64,000 nt of DNA, taken from the NCBI GenBank assembly GCA_009739505.2, contig CM019173.2, forward strand, positions 33,205,929 to 33,269,928, written 5' to 3'. The notes under the pieces are model-generated. The model was not told the origin of the DNA. It saw only the letters and a program-made list of their open reading frames with translations, and did not search any database. The position numbers and the translations under genes are program-made. The stretch comes from Apolygus lucorum. Taxonomy: Eukaryota; Arthropoda; Insecta; Hemiptera; Miridae. Shown here piece after piece: positions 45,831 to 55,458 of this stretch (its first letter is position 1; the number at the start of each line of letters is the position of its first letter).

Positions 45831-47709
45831 CTGAAAATATTGCCAAACGTTGGTATCCAAGAGATATGAACCAAAAACTGTCTCTGCCCTCTCTACCCCT
45901 CGCCTTACTCTCAGCAGAATCGATTCAAAATTGTGTTGTTTGTGAAAAAATATTATTCGTTCATTGAAACGGTCGCCTGATTCGGGACACCTGAGGTCCC
46001 AAATTGGGATACCTACTTGTCTTGACGAGGTTCTTCTCTATGAAACCCCAAAAGACCGTTGAAGACTATACAATTGAACTGATTGATTTTGGGAACCTAA
46101 TGTGTGTTAAGTCATCATCAGTAACAAACAATAACTAATAGTTTTTATTGTAGCAACAGTTACAAACATTAGTTTTTTATTATTCAAACTGGTCTGGAAG
46201 TAATCTGGAATTACTGCGCTACTCATCCGATTGTGTTTCACGCTTTTTGAACCTCTTGATCTGCTCTGCCCTTCTATGGTTTCATTCAATCCTGTGATTC
46301 ACAAAAAAGTCGCCTGCGCCTCCTTAACGTTCGATGGGCTAAAATCGATTAAAATTTAGTTTAAACGCCTCCTTACTTTGAATAAAATACCTTTCAGTTT
46401 TAATTTAGAAAATTGCATAAATTTTTGGAAAATAAAATTCTGGGATATCAACTTTGCAAATTGAATGTTTCACTGATTAGTCGTAAGATTCTTCCAAATA
46501 TTTCTGGTAGGTTGTTTATGGTAACGCGATGTCCCTATTGTGGAGCTATCCTCAAATTAGGCACCTGTCTTGCTTTTACATACTCGAAATTTACCTACTT
46601 TTGGTTTGTAGATCTGACCCATTTATCAGCTGCATCCTCCGATTGCTTGTCGCCAAGAAAGTCCAGGCTCCCCTCCCCTACTTTTTTCCATAAATGAAAT
46701 CGATCCTAGTCCACCACCGCTCCCTTTTTACCCCCGAAAACACCGGAACTAAACCCTCTCGATTCAGTACCTCGACCTGCCGCTAGAATGCGATGACGGG
46801 ACTTCCATCCCTCGTTCTCTCTGACCATTGAACCGTTAGGAGCGCTTCACGCAGCTTTTCTCCAGAAATCATCAGTTCGCGGCCGGCCCCGGTAGCTCGC
46901 GCGAATGTGTCGTTCTTTGTAGCGTGATTTATTGTTTATTTCGCCTTACCTACATGTCTCTGACCTGTAATTTAATACCTAACTTGTCCTCTCAGGTGAT
47001 CTAAGAAAGTGTTGACATATCAAAGAAATCAGTCTATTGTGTGTCATCGAACCTTCAGCATTGGATTGTGGATTACGTTTTATGGATACAATTTATAAGG
47101 TAGGTGATTTATTGCCTAACTTTTATCGATGCATTTTTATGATAGAAGAAGATCATCATCATGGCCTCCTACCTACTTTTTTGTCATTTTTATCATGTTT
47201 GATGTTTATTATTGCGTCAACAACAGGGTGATCGTCCGCCCCCATCAAATATGAACTTCGATCTAAACTTATGATGCTACGTTGGTGCGTCGTTTGTCAT
47301 AGGTACATTTATAATTATTTGATAACAGCGGACTTACCACCAATATGAAACACGATTTTCAGATCATCTCCATAGTTTCATGCACTGAAAAACATCAACA
47401 CGATTGAGAAGTTATTCCCGATCATGTAGTGGAAACATCCGTTTGTAGGTTTATGTGGAGGAGGAAGAAACAGTGAACACCCAGTTCTCATTCATCATTC
47501 CCTTTACTCAGACTTTGAGGCCCTTTCTCAAGCCTATGTTCAATAATCTGCAGTCATCCGTTTTGGCTACCAATATTTGGCTCCGAATGATCAAATCGTG
47601 ATGAAATCATTGCCAATCATCTACAGCCAATCACCAACGACCCAACAAATTTGACATCAATTGGATATTAGAGCGAGAGAAATTCGTTTCAATAAACTAA
47701 AGTTTACGC
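45831..47709. other. Gene-less stretch
   Basis: Mixed composition. A GC-richer patch near 46720-46920 could be a promoter-like region, but no exon chain could be built from the short plus-strand frames at 46413-46697 and 47037-47231. Confidence 0.3.
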
Positions 47710-48365
47710 TATTGGTTCGATTTTGGTTTATTATTTTCAATAATGAACCTTGGGAATCGACCAAGAAAAAAAAATTTTAACACCCCCTCAAAATTTGATG
47801 GTTTACGTTTCAAGATAGGTAGAATCCAAAAATCGAATAAAAATTTGGCCGGCCTACGTAGAATCCAAAAATCGAATAAAAATTTGGCCGGCCGTACGCC
47901 GTACGCGGCACTTTTACCACTTAGCATTGACCGATTTTGATGAAATTTGGTATGTAGGCTCCATTTGGGGTCTAGTTGTGCCCCGAAGATTTTGGTTGAT
48001 GTAGGTCACTTCTAAGGGTTCCAAAATCAAATTTGAAATTTTGAAAACGCCCAAACTCAAAACATTTTGATACAAAGGTATTTTTTTCCTTCAATTTAAG
48101 ATTCTATAGAATTTTTAGAATTTTTTGAGACCACGCGGAGCTCTGTAGGACAAACCGTTCGCTCACTACGAGAAATTGAAGTTTGGACGTACGATAAATC
48201 AGAAACACGAGTGTGAATCGCAAAAGAGGCCTAATCTCCGTTCAAATTAAAGCTGACCGAAATGCGATCGATGTTTTTCTTCATGTTGGATGGTTGGTGG
48301 CTTTGCAGACGAGTGATCTATATAAAAATAATAAACCATTGTGTAATAATTTGCAGCGTTTACTG
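47710..48365 (-). repeat. Interspersed repeat family A, copy 4
   Basis: Minus-orientation copy. It contains a small internal duplication of GAATCCAAAAATCGAATAAA with GGCCGGCC. Matches copy 2 closely, and its sequence reappears after the assembly gap at 63255. Confidence 0.8.
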
Positions 48366-48629
48366 AACTGTTTTGAACCATAATAATGCCTAGAAAGAAA
48401 ACCATCCCTCACTAATCCTTAAGATTCATTCAAAATTGGACGATATTTTGTATATTTAAATGTCCGAGAAAATGAATGGACCTCGGACAATCACGAAACC
48501 AATTGCGGGACGAATTGTTGAATTTTTGATGTTCCAAATCTACGATTTGCGGCACAAATAGTGAATAAGCAAAAATGACAATAGGTAGGCATTGGAAGGT
48601 AAGAGTACAAAGCCAAGTTTAGAGAGTGA

Positions 48630-48832
48630 TATCGATACCTTAAAGCACAAATGCGCTATGTCCAAAAACGGAGTTTTCAAAAAACACAAAAGAAGTTTTC
48701 ACTAGTGCACTATTCTTAACATAATGGCTTACTACAGTAAACTATTTAATTCCTTCAACTAATTTGAAGGTCAATAATAGTTATGTTGAATTTGAGTTAT
48801 GTTGAGCCTTTGTGCGATATAAGTATCGATAT
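48630..48832. mobile_element. Short TIR repeat
   Basis: About 200 bp with inverted ends ATATCGATACCTTAAAGC and GCGATATAAGTATCGATAT-like. Fragments of the same repeat lie at 33625-33703 and near 37150-37180. Confidence 0.55.
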
Positions 48833-49559
48833 AATATACATTAAATAATTAATTTGGCATCTCATTTCGGAACGGTTAAACTTGATCTCGGAATATTTGC
48901 GAGCATGTTGACGGTTCAATGATTTCACTAACTCAGAGTTAACTTTGCTCCCGATTATGTGGACGTTTGTTGAGTTCACAAACGTTCCATGCTGCCCATA
49001 CTGATCGCAACGCAATTATAATAATCATCATTAGGGATCGGATTCAGATGTTTTCACATATTCTTTCCTAGGCAATTTATATTGATGTTCTTCAAGAAGT
49101 TGAAGAATATGAAATTTTTGAACCAGTTAATCTTATTTATTTGACATATTTTCACATATTTCGCTGTAATTAAATATTTAAAATTATTTGACTGATTAAA
49201 CCACTTATTTTTTCCATTTTGAGCAATTTTTCATAATTTTGAAGAAGAGTCCCTCGTTTGAAAGACGATAATTTGTAGAGAGAGCACAGATGGTTGTCAT
49301 AGCTGAGAATCACGGATCAAGGGCTGTGAACCGCAGGCCCCTCGCCATCATCATTTCACCCTGTGATTTACAGTTGCGCTGACATCGATAGGAGTGTGTG
49401 AGAATGAATTTTCATTAAACTACTGTTGTGACGCGTCGTTTTCATTACGATATTTCTTGGTTTGGTTCCTTGGTTTTTCTGCATTAATTTTTGGTTTGGG
49501 GTACGATTTTTTGTGTTGTGATAAAAATCTCGAAGATCAATTTCAAACAGACAATTGAT
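48833..49559. other. Gene-less stretch
   Basis: AT-rich, only short frames, no recognised repeat. Confidence 0.3.
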
Positions 49560-49740
49560 CGTTAAATATCTGCGCGGAAGGTGGTTGGCCATACGTCTTA
49601 TTGCGGATATTCTCAAAGGGTCTGGAATCTCCAGCGATTTTGCTCCCTCCTTCACCACCAACGATATTTATCACCGCCTTCAAGAACGCACCGATAACTT
49701 CTGTGGACGTTGAATGGTCGTTCAGTAGGTACAACCTTCA
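49560..49740 (+). pseudogene. hAT-type C-terminal dimerisation remnant
   Basis: The frame through 49601-49740 reads FKNAPITSVDVEWSFSRYN, close to the 'TSVDVERSFSxYK' motif of hAT-type C-terminal domains (also found in CGGBP1-like proteins). Nothing upstream is intact. Confidence 0.55.
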
Positions 49741-49848
49741 ATATTATTTTCAAGTTCCTACTAGAAATTTTTTGAGGCTTCGTTTCCGAGTTATTTCAAT
49801 ATTCGAATTTTTTGTGATTTTGACCTTACGCCACTAAATTCATAACTA

Positions 49849-49962
49849 AAGTTCTGCTGACAGCATACCACTCTCTCGTGATGTCAAGTGCTATTTATGC
49901 AATATTATTCTGGGGGACAGCTGCAAATCTGGAGTTGGTTTTCAGGATGCAGAAACGAGCCC
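49849..49962 (+). pseudogene. LINE RT remnant, target of the Polinton insertion
   Basis: Encodes SLVMSSAIYAILFWGTAANL and FRMQKRA, the C-terminal segment of a Jockey/CR1-like RT (compare YCLALWGNS...LQKR in the LINE at 5556-7520). It is cut at GAGCCC (49957-49962); the next codons appear after the Polinton at 63140-63154 (TGAGAGTACTTTTGG). Confidence 0.8.
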
Positions 49963-50146
49963 AGTAGTATACAAATTGGGGCTTCTGGCCCGATCCTCAA
50001 AAAAGGTGCCCCTTGCCAGGGGGTGTTCTAGCCCAACTCGCGATCGGAAAAACAATTTTGGTAACAACTGGCTAACATGATTATTTCACGAGAATCAATG
50101 TCTGTTCTGAAACTAACAAAAAAAAAAAAAAAAAAGGTGCCCCTTG
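49963..50146. repeat. Left terminal inverted repeat of the Polinton
   Basis: Starts AGTAGTATACAAATTGGGG, includes GGTGCCCCTTGCCAGGGGG and GCGATCGGAAAAAC, and ends in an 18-A run and GGTGCCCCTTG. It is complementary to 62960-63133 with small differences and a longer A run. Confidence 0.92.
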
Positions 50147-50201
50147 CCAGGGGGTGTTCTAGCCCAACTCGCGATCGGAAAAACTATTTTTGGTAACAAC
50201 A
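50136..50201. repeat. Internal duplication of the TIR core (left end only)
   Basis: GGTGCCCCTTGCCAGGGGGT through GCGATCGGAAAAAC is repeated about 140 bp inside its first copy (about 50000-50060). The right end has no matching second copy beyond GGTGCCCCTTGC. Confidence 0.85.
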
Positions 50202-50204
50202 GAC

Positions 50205-51428
50205 TTACATATTATTTTCCTTGATTATGTTATTGAAGAGATCATAATCTAAGGTAGTGTGAGATACGAGAACTACATATAGATTTGTTCCTGCTGAGGG
50301 TGCAAAATCCGCGGTAATTATAATATTAGATTTCGAATTCGAAATATTTTCCGTTTGTTTACTTGTGTCAATCACGTAAACGCATTTTCCGGTTACAAAA
50401 TTATGCGGGTTGTAAAGCACATCATTATTATTTTGATAGACATTTTTAAAATCCTTATACATTTCGTAGACAAGAGCGTAGTTACCTGCCGCGATATCCA
50501 AGTTTTCCATTTCTTCAGGGTAAACGTTCTCATTGATCTTCACCTTAATATTTTTAACATTGGCTGAATCAAACAGCGAAGCATCCTGCAACTGTGAGCC
50601 AGTTTCAGATTGGAAAGCTACCATCACAAACGTAGGATTTCGGATGTTTCTAAAGATATTGGTTACATCAAATGTAAACGTATTTCCGTTGATTTCAGGT
50701 TTTTGTATGCACTGCCAGCTCCTGAAATGGAACTGTATATTTTGCAGGTCGGACAATTCTTTCACCAACTCTATTTTAGCCATAGGTTTGAATTCAATCA
50801 TAGGGACCCGAATCATAAACTCTGTGATAAGCACCTGTCCTTCTTCTGGTAGGGTGGCATCGTCGTAACTCCCATCAGCTTTTTTTGTTTTCCATCTGTA
50901 AATGGTGTTAGCGTCACCATCTCTGATAAAGGTAATTACGAATCCTCCTTTATAAAGCGGTATTTTAACATCCTCGAAAAATCCCAACCCTAAATGTGAA
51001 AGATTCCCGCATACGTAGAATGTATTTCTATCTGCGTTGCACTGTGATACAAAGCCATTGTTTGCAAGCGCCCTACTTTCTGAGCCACTGTACGAGACAG
51101 TGCTCTTCACGGTACTAGTAACACCAGGGTATTCAACTTCGTCAATTAAATAATTGTGTTTTTTCACCTCGATTCTAGAGAACAAATACGGAACAAAGTT
51201 ATCAACCAATTTCACATTTGATTTTGCAGCGTAAACAGTTCCATCTCGCTTCTTCAACGTCCCAGAAATGAAATATTGAAACTTTGACATAGAAAATCCA
51301 TCTCCATAATCGATATTGAACTCTGTTCTTTTGTTGGGAGAGTTAAAGTTTTGAGTGCTATTAGGATAGTAATGTTTGTACTCTGAGCGGACGATGTCCT
51401 TCATGTATTTCGAAAATACGTTCGCCAT
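50205..51428 (-). CDS. Major capsid protein (hexon-like, double jelly-roll)
   Basis: 407 residues from ATG at 51426-51428; stop at 50205, directly inside the left TIR. The segment around residues 70-115 (LVDNFVPYLFSRIEVKKHNY, LIDEVEYPGVTSTVK) has the Polinton/adintovirus capsid pattern of a strand followed by an ID..PG..ST.K loop. The N-terminus has FNIDYGDGF and ISGTLKKRDGTVY. The protein would form the pseudohexameric capsomers of the virion. At 407 residues it is shorter than many double jelly-roll capsid proteins. A TATATAAGAAGGAG motif lies 3 bp before the ATG. The fold is inferred from pattern and gene context. Confidence 0.82.
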   Translation of the reverse strand: MANVFSKYMKDIVRSEYKHYYPNSTQNFNSPNKRTEFNIDYGDGFSMSKFQYFISGTLKKRDGTVYAAKSNVKLVDNFVPYLFSRIEVKKHNYLIDEVEYPGVTSTVKSTVSYSGSESRALANNGFVSQCNADRNTFYVCGNLSHLGLGFFEDVKIPLYKGGFVITFIRDGDANTIYRWKTKKADGSYDDATLPEEGQVLITEFMIRVPMIEFKPMAKIELVKELSDLQNIQFHFRSWQCIQKPEINGNTFTFDVTNIFRNIRNPTFVMVAFQSETGSQLQDASLFDSANVKNIKVKINENVYPEEMENLDIAAGNYALVYEMYKDFKNVYQNNNDVLYNPHNFVTGKCVYVIDTSKQTENISNSKSNIIITADFAPSAGTNLYVVLVSHTTLDYDLFNNIIKENNM

Positions 51429-51430
51429 CT

Positions 51431-51446
51431 TTCTCCTTCTTATATA
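51431..51446 (-). promoter_or_regulatory. TAAGA-type motif at the capsid gene
   Basis: TATATAAGAAGGAGAA on the minus strand, ending 2 bp before the ATG. Equivalent sequences: ACTAAGAGGATTA (protease, 52322-52336), AATAAGAACGTTA (PLA2), TTTAAGATAAG (ATPase), TATAAGAAGACAG (penton-like), AATAAGAGGAGAAC (OB-fold). The recurring core is TAAGA. It may be a promoter, an initiator or a leader signal. Confidence 0.5.
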
Positions 51447-51462
51447 ATAGTCTGAAAAAAAA

Positions 51463-52311
51463 TTAAAGCAAACTTTCCCAGAAGTATTTATCTTGTTTCA
51501 GTTTTTCTAATATCGAGTTAAGAGACATATGTTTATTCACTAGCAAGTACAAAACTATTAGACACAAGTACCCGCATATTGGAGGGTCGCTGTAATCTTG
51601 AATCCTGTCTCTATTGTAGAACAAACGCTTTCCACCCAAGTAAGAAATTAATTCCCTCGGAGGGTTGGCGTTTCCGTACGAATCAAAATAATATTTGTCC
51701 ATCTTGTTTTTGTAGTAAGCAGTCCAGTGTGAACCGTCTGTTTTCGAATCACCAAGATTCAGAATTCCACATTCAATTATGTTTGGAGTTTTAGGTAAAG
51801 CATCTCTCATAAATACCCCTCTAAAATTTTTTATTCCAAGTTTATCCAAAGCATAATAAGTAATATCAAAATTGCTCAACGCTTCAAAACTTTTTTTTTT
51901 TTTCACCCGACCACCCGTTTTCTGGTTTTCCAACGCTTTATTATGTCTTATCGTTTCCTCCAACCGTTTCTGCCGATCTTTATAATCAATTACTGAATTA
52001 GCAACAGCAGCACCACCTCCCACCAATGCACTCAGTGCGCCTATCCCAGCAAATATGAGGGGAAGAAACCCACCTCTATAATTTTCTTTCAACTGGTCAT
52101 ATGACAATTTCAATCGATATCCTTTCTTTTTCACCCGAGATTTAGCTATTTCATTATGCTGTTTGTGTGTTATAAAAATTTTGTCTTTACCATTGTTTTG
52201 TAACAATTGATCTTTACTTAATTGTATGGTTGCTCCATTCCCCTGCTTGTATGCAGCTCGGATTTTGGTCCGCTGACCGGTCGTTAATGGCAAAGCCGAC
52301 GAGATATTCAT
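51463..52311 (-). CDS. Adenain-like cysteine protease fused to a pX-like segment
   Basis: 282 residues, ATG at 52309-52311. The N-terminal part (1-120) is basic, with a Gly/Ala-rich hydrophobic stretch at about 80-108 (GGFLPLIFAGIGALSALVGG), as in pX/mu- or pVI-like virion core peptides. The C-terminal part is an adenovirus-type protease: His195 in GSHWTAYY, Asp210 in YYFDSYG, Gln238, and Cys246 in PPICGYLC form the expected catalytic set. In adenoviruses this enzyme matures capsid precursors. A homopolymer-A stretch (minus strand) encodes KKKK near residue 137, the likely domain border. It lies 34 bp upstream of the capsid gene. The fusion could be real or a merger of two genes. Confidence 0.85.
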   Translation of the reverse strand: MNISSALPLTTGQRTKIRAAYKQGNGATIQLSKDQLLQNNGKDKIFITHKQHNEIAKSRVKKKGYRLKLSYDQLKENYRGGFLPLIFAGIGALSALVGGGAAVANSVIDYKDRQKRLEETIRHNKALENQKTGGRVKKKKSFEALSNFDITYYALDKLGIKNFRGVFMRDALPKTPNIIECGILNLGDSKTDGSHWTAYYKNKMDKYYFDSYGNANPPRELISYLGGKRLFYNRDRIQDYSDPPICGYLCLIVLYLLVNKHMSLNSILEKLKQDKYFWESLL

Positions 52312-52378
52312 GGTGTTTGTTAATCCTCTTAGTATTACGAATAAAATCTTGCGCGGTGAAGTTGTGAAAACCTTATTA

Positions 52379-53845
52379 TTAAAACTTTAGTTGAGGTTCA
52401 ATTCCCATCCCAAACGTTTGTTTCACGTTCATCGCTGCACCTGTTGCTAACGCCCAAAATCTCTCGTTCAGGTCAGCGTCTTTGGATTTCAATCTACTCC
52501 AGGCCTTATCTTCCAAAACTTTGTCTGCGGTATGTCTGTCTGAGGTTTTAGGGTGATCTCTATAAAAAATATCATGTTCCTTTGCAGCTTCATCAAGTTT
52601 GTTCACTCCCACATCTCCTCTTTCTAAACGTTTCTCCAAATTCGTTCCGGGTCCTAGGAAATTATAACCTCGTGCATGCATTTCAAAAGGAACTTTTTTC
52701 AGTATTGAATTGAATAAACCAGACCCTACCTTGTCACCTTTTAAAAGCTTTGATGGCATGTTGGAAACGAACCGAATCAAATATTCTGTACCCTTCGGAG
52801 TGTCTATAATCTCTTCAAGCCTATCGTTGAAAAACTGTAGGATAGCTACTTTTTCGTTATGAAAGTTATTGTTTCCTGCCTGCTCCTGACTGTATATGTA
52901 ATGAATTCTTGCCACTAGCTCATTCAAATTATCAATATACTTATACTCAATATCTTTATTATTATATTCTACGATTCCAGATCCTACTTGTTCAGTCCTT
53001 CTGTCATCATTATATTTTTTCCATATATTCTTAACTAGTTTTGACCATTTATCTCCTCTACTAGATTTCGGTTTTTTGGATTCATGGTTATTTCCCTGGA
53101 ACATAGAATCCGTATCAGTGAGAATTTTTTCATAATTTTCTAAATCCCGAGACGTGTATAAATTTTCGTTTGGTGCTTTATCATAGGTTATCAACCTCCA
53201 AAGTCCAGGAGTTCCTTCGTACCGTTCAAACCCTAATATAATATCATTTTTATCAAAATCAACAGCTGTATTACCAATCATGAACGTTTGTTTTGGTGCC
53301 TCATAGTAAAGTCCAAATGTTTTATCGTTCGCTCTTGGTAGAAACTTGTAGGCGATTTTTCCTAACTGTATATCTTTGGGTGAATTCTTTGAAGGTGTAC
53401 CGTATAGGTTACTGTCTTCAGCTTCAGGATCTGGTTCATTTGATTTCGTGGGTGTACTCTGAAGAGCATTTGGGGAAAATTTCAAAGTCTCCATACTTCC
53501 ATCAGAAGAACTATAAGGATCCGTTCCCTCTTCAGAACTTTGTTCCTCATAGCTTTCTTCACTTTGAGGGAGATAAGTTATCGTTTTTTGAAAAGGTACT
53601 AACTGATTTTCAACCTTTTTTTGTAGATTTTCAATTGCTTCTGTAATAGGTTTATAATCATTAGCTTCTCCTTTTTCAATTAGATTTTGAATAGCAGATG
53701 TTATAGGTTTATATTCCTCGCGTCTAAACCTATTACGATCTTGTATTTTCGTCTGTGCCCGTCTGAATTTTGCTACTAGCTCTTTTTCAATACGGGACAG
53801 CTCACGAGCTTTTTTGGCTTCAGCATTTAATTTTTGCATATCCAT
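52379..53845 (-). CDS. Virion-type phospholipase A2 protein
   Basis: 488 residues, ATG at 53843-53845. The N-terminus is a charged, probably coiled-coil helix (1-70), followed by an acidic Ser-rich linker and a middle region with FGLYYEAPKQTFMIGNTAV and FERYEGTPGLWRLITYD. The last about 98 residues are a parvovirus-VP1-like phospholipase A2: YNFLGPGTNLEKRL provides the calcium loop (about 394-407), and EHDIFY gives His424-Asp425, followed by HTADK. In parvoviruses this domain opens endosomal membranes during entry. Here it probably acts as a capsid-associated membrane-active protein. The start lies beside a TAAATAAGAACG motif. The middle region is unassigned. Confidence 0.85.
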   Translation of the reverse strand: MDMQKLNAEAKKARELSRIEKELVAKFRRAQTKIQDRNRFRREEYKPITSAIQNLIEKGEANDYKPITEAIENLQKKVENQLVPFQKTITYLPQSEESYEEQSSEEGTDPYSSSDGSMETLKFSPNALQSTPTKSNEPDPEAEDSNLYGTPSKNSPKDIQLGKIAYKFLPRANDKTFGLYYEAPKQTFMIGNTAVDFDKNDIILGFERYEGTPGLWRLITYDKAPNENLYTSRDLENYEKILTDTDSMFQGNNHESKKPKSSRGDKWSKLVKNIWKKYNDDRRTEQVGSGIVEYNNKDIEYKYIDNLNELVARIHYIYSQEQAGNNNFHNEKVAILQFFNDRLEEIIDTPKGTEYLIRFVSNMPSKLLKGDKVGSGLFNSILKKVPFEMHARGYNFLGPGTNLEKRLERGDVGVNKLDEAAKEHDIFYRDHPKTSDRHTADKVLEDKAWSRLKSKDADLNERFWALATGAAMNVKQTFGMGIEPQLKF

Positions 53846-53879
53846 CTTAACGTTCTTATTTACTATTGAGGGAATCTAT

Positions 53880-54712
53880 ACTCGTTCGTGAATCACTAGC
53901 TGAACGCTAATCGGTCAGGTAACGCTCAAACAACGATCGATTAAAAAAAAAAAAAAAGTTAAACGAACGTTGAACGAACGATAAAAAAAACCGTTGAACG
54001 AACGTCGTTCAGGGATCGTTCAGACATCGATAAAAAAAACGACAAACAAACGATAAACGTCGTTCAAGGATCGTTCAGACATCGATAAAAAACGTTAAAA
54101 AACTATAAACAAACGTTAAAAAAACGTTAAAAAACGACAAACAAACGATAAACGTCGTTCAGGGATCGTTCAGACATCGATAAAAAAACGTTAAAAAACG
54201 ACAAACAAACGTTAAACGTCGTTCAAGGATCGTTAAACGAACGATAAACGTCGTTCAGGGATCGTTCAGACATCGATAAAAAAAACGACAAACAAACGAT
54301 AAACGTCGTTCAAGGATCGTTCAGACATCGATAAAAAACGTTAAAAAACTATAAACAAACGTTAAAAAAACGTTAAAAAACGACAAACAAACGATAAACG
54401 TCGTTCAGGGATCGTTCAGACATCGATAAAAAAAACGTTAAAAAACGACAAACAAACGTTAAACGTCGTTCAAGGATCGTTAAACGAACGATAAACGTCG
54501 TTCAGGGATCGTTCAGACATCGATAAAAAAACGTTAAAAAAACGTTAAAAAACGACAAACAAACGATAAACGTCGTTCAGGGATCGTTCAGACATCGATA
54601 AAAAAACGTTAAAAAACGACAAACAAACGTTAAACGTCGTTCAAGGATCGTTCAGACATCGATAAATGTCGTTCAAGGATCGTTCGTTCAGACATCAGTC
54701 AAGAATCGATGA
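53880..54712. repeat. 0.8-kb tandem array between the PLA2 and ATPase genes
   Basis: Repeats of GTCGTTCAGGGATCGTTCAG, ACATCGATAAAAAA and AACGACAAACAAACG in units of roughly 60-70 bp, arranged in a higher-order repeat of about 246 bp (for example CGTTCAAGGATCG at 54061 and 54307). Very A-rich on the plus strand with regularly spaced CG. No open frame. It occupies the only long intergenic space in the element and could be a regulatory or replication region, or a neutral expansion. Confidence 0.85.
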
Positions 54713-54721
54713 GTTATTATT

Positions 54722-55444
54722 TTACACAATAGTTCTCTTCTTGAGTGGAGATAGGATTTCGTTCAACTGGCACTGATACTTTCCACAATCTCTTTTCTTG
54801 GTTAAATCAATAGTTATAAACCCATGTTTCTTTTCCCAGCAGTGCTTACAAAGATCAGAAAATTCCTGAATTGACATATCACCAGCAACGAAGTCATCAT
54901 ATATGTTTTTCAAATAATGTTTATTCTGTGAAAATACAAAAACAAGATTGACATTATTACGGATTACCTGTCTATCAACCAAGTTGTAGCATTGTGCTAA
55001 ATAAATGCAGGATATACGCTTGTGACGTCCTCTTGTGAAATAATTCTTTATTTCCTTTTGTTTCTCTAGAAGACAGTCATCAAAAACGACTAACGAATCA
55101 GGCTTACAGTCATCAACAGAAATCATATCTTCACAATTATCAGAAGAGAAACAAATTTCCTGTCCGAGTTTAGTTTCAGCAGCATGATAACGATCCAATA
55201 GTTTCTGATAGAGAGGTTGGTTGAGGGACTTACTAAATATATACAAATAAGAAAAATCAATCCAATTTTTGTATATGAAATTCATAAGTAATGTTGTTTT
55301 ACCGCAATTGCTCGAACCAACAATTATCGCTCTCATGATATCTGGAAATTTTTGTCTGTTCTCCTGCAACACAGAGTCGTAGGGAGTAACAATATATTTG
55401 TTTTTTCTCTTTGGTGAATTGCTCATTATAGCGAGGTGTTCCAT
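54722..55444 (-). CDS. A32/FtsK-type genome-packaging ATPase
   Basis: 240 residues, ATG at 55442-55444. Walker A is GSSNCGKT (residues 43-50) and Walker B LVVFDD (117-122), followed by FTRGRHKRISCIYLAQCYNL, which matches the sensor and arginine region of Polinton/NCLDV packaging ATPases. Predicted to power DNA entry into the procapsid. It lies 14 bp after the integrase stop in the same orientation. A TTTAAGATAAG motif touches the start codon. Confidence 0.9.
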   Translation of the reverse strand: MEHLAIMSNSPKRKNKYIVTPYDSVLQENRQKFPDIMRAIIVGSSNCGKTTLLMNFIYKNWIDFSYLYIFSKSLNQPLYQKLLDRYHAAETKLGQEICFSSDNCEDMISVDDCKPDSLVVFDDCLLEKQKEIKNYFTRGRHKRISCIYLAQCYNLVDRQVIRNNVNLVFVFSQNKHYLKNIYDDFVAGDMSIQEFSDLCKHCWEKKHGFITIDLTKKRDCGKYQCQLNEILSPLKKRTIV

Positions 55445-55458
55445 CTTATCTTAAATAG

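Noticed and set aside
53880..54712. CRISPR array
   Set aside because: Regular repeats are present, but there are no unique spacers between identical short repeats, the context is a eukaryotic virus-like element, and no cas genes exist.
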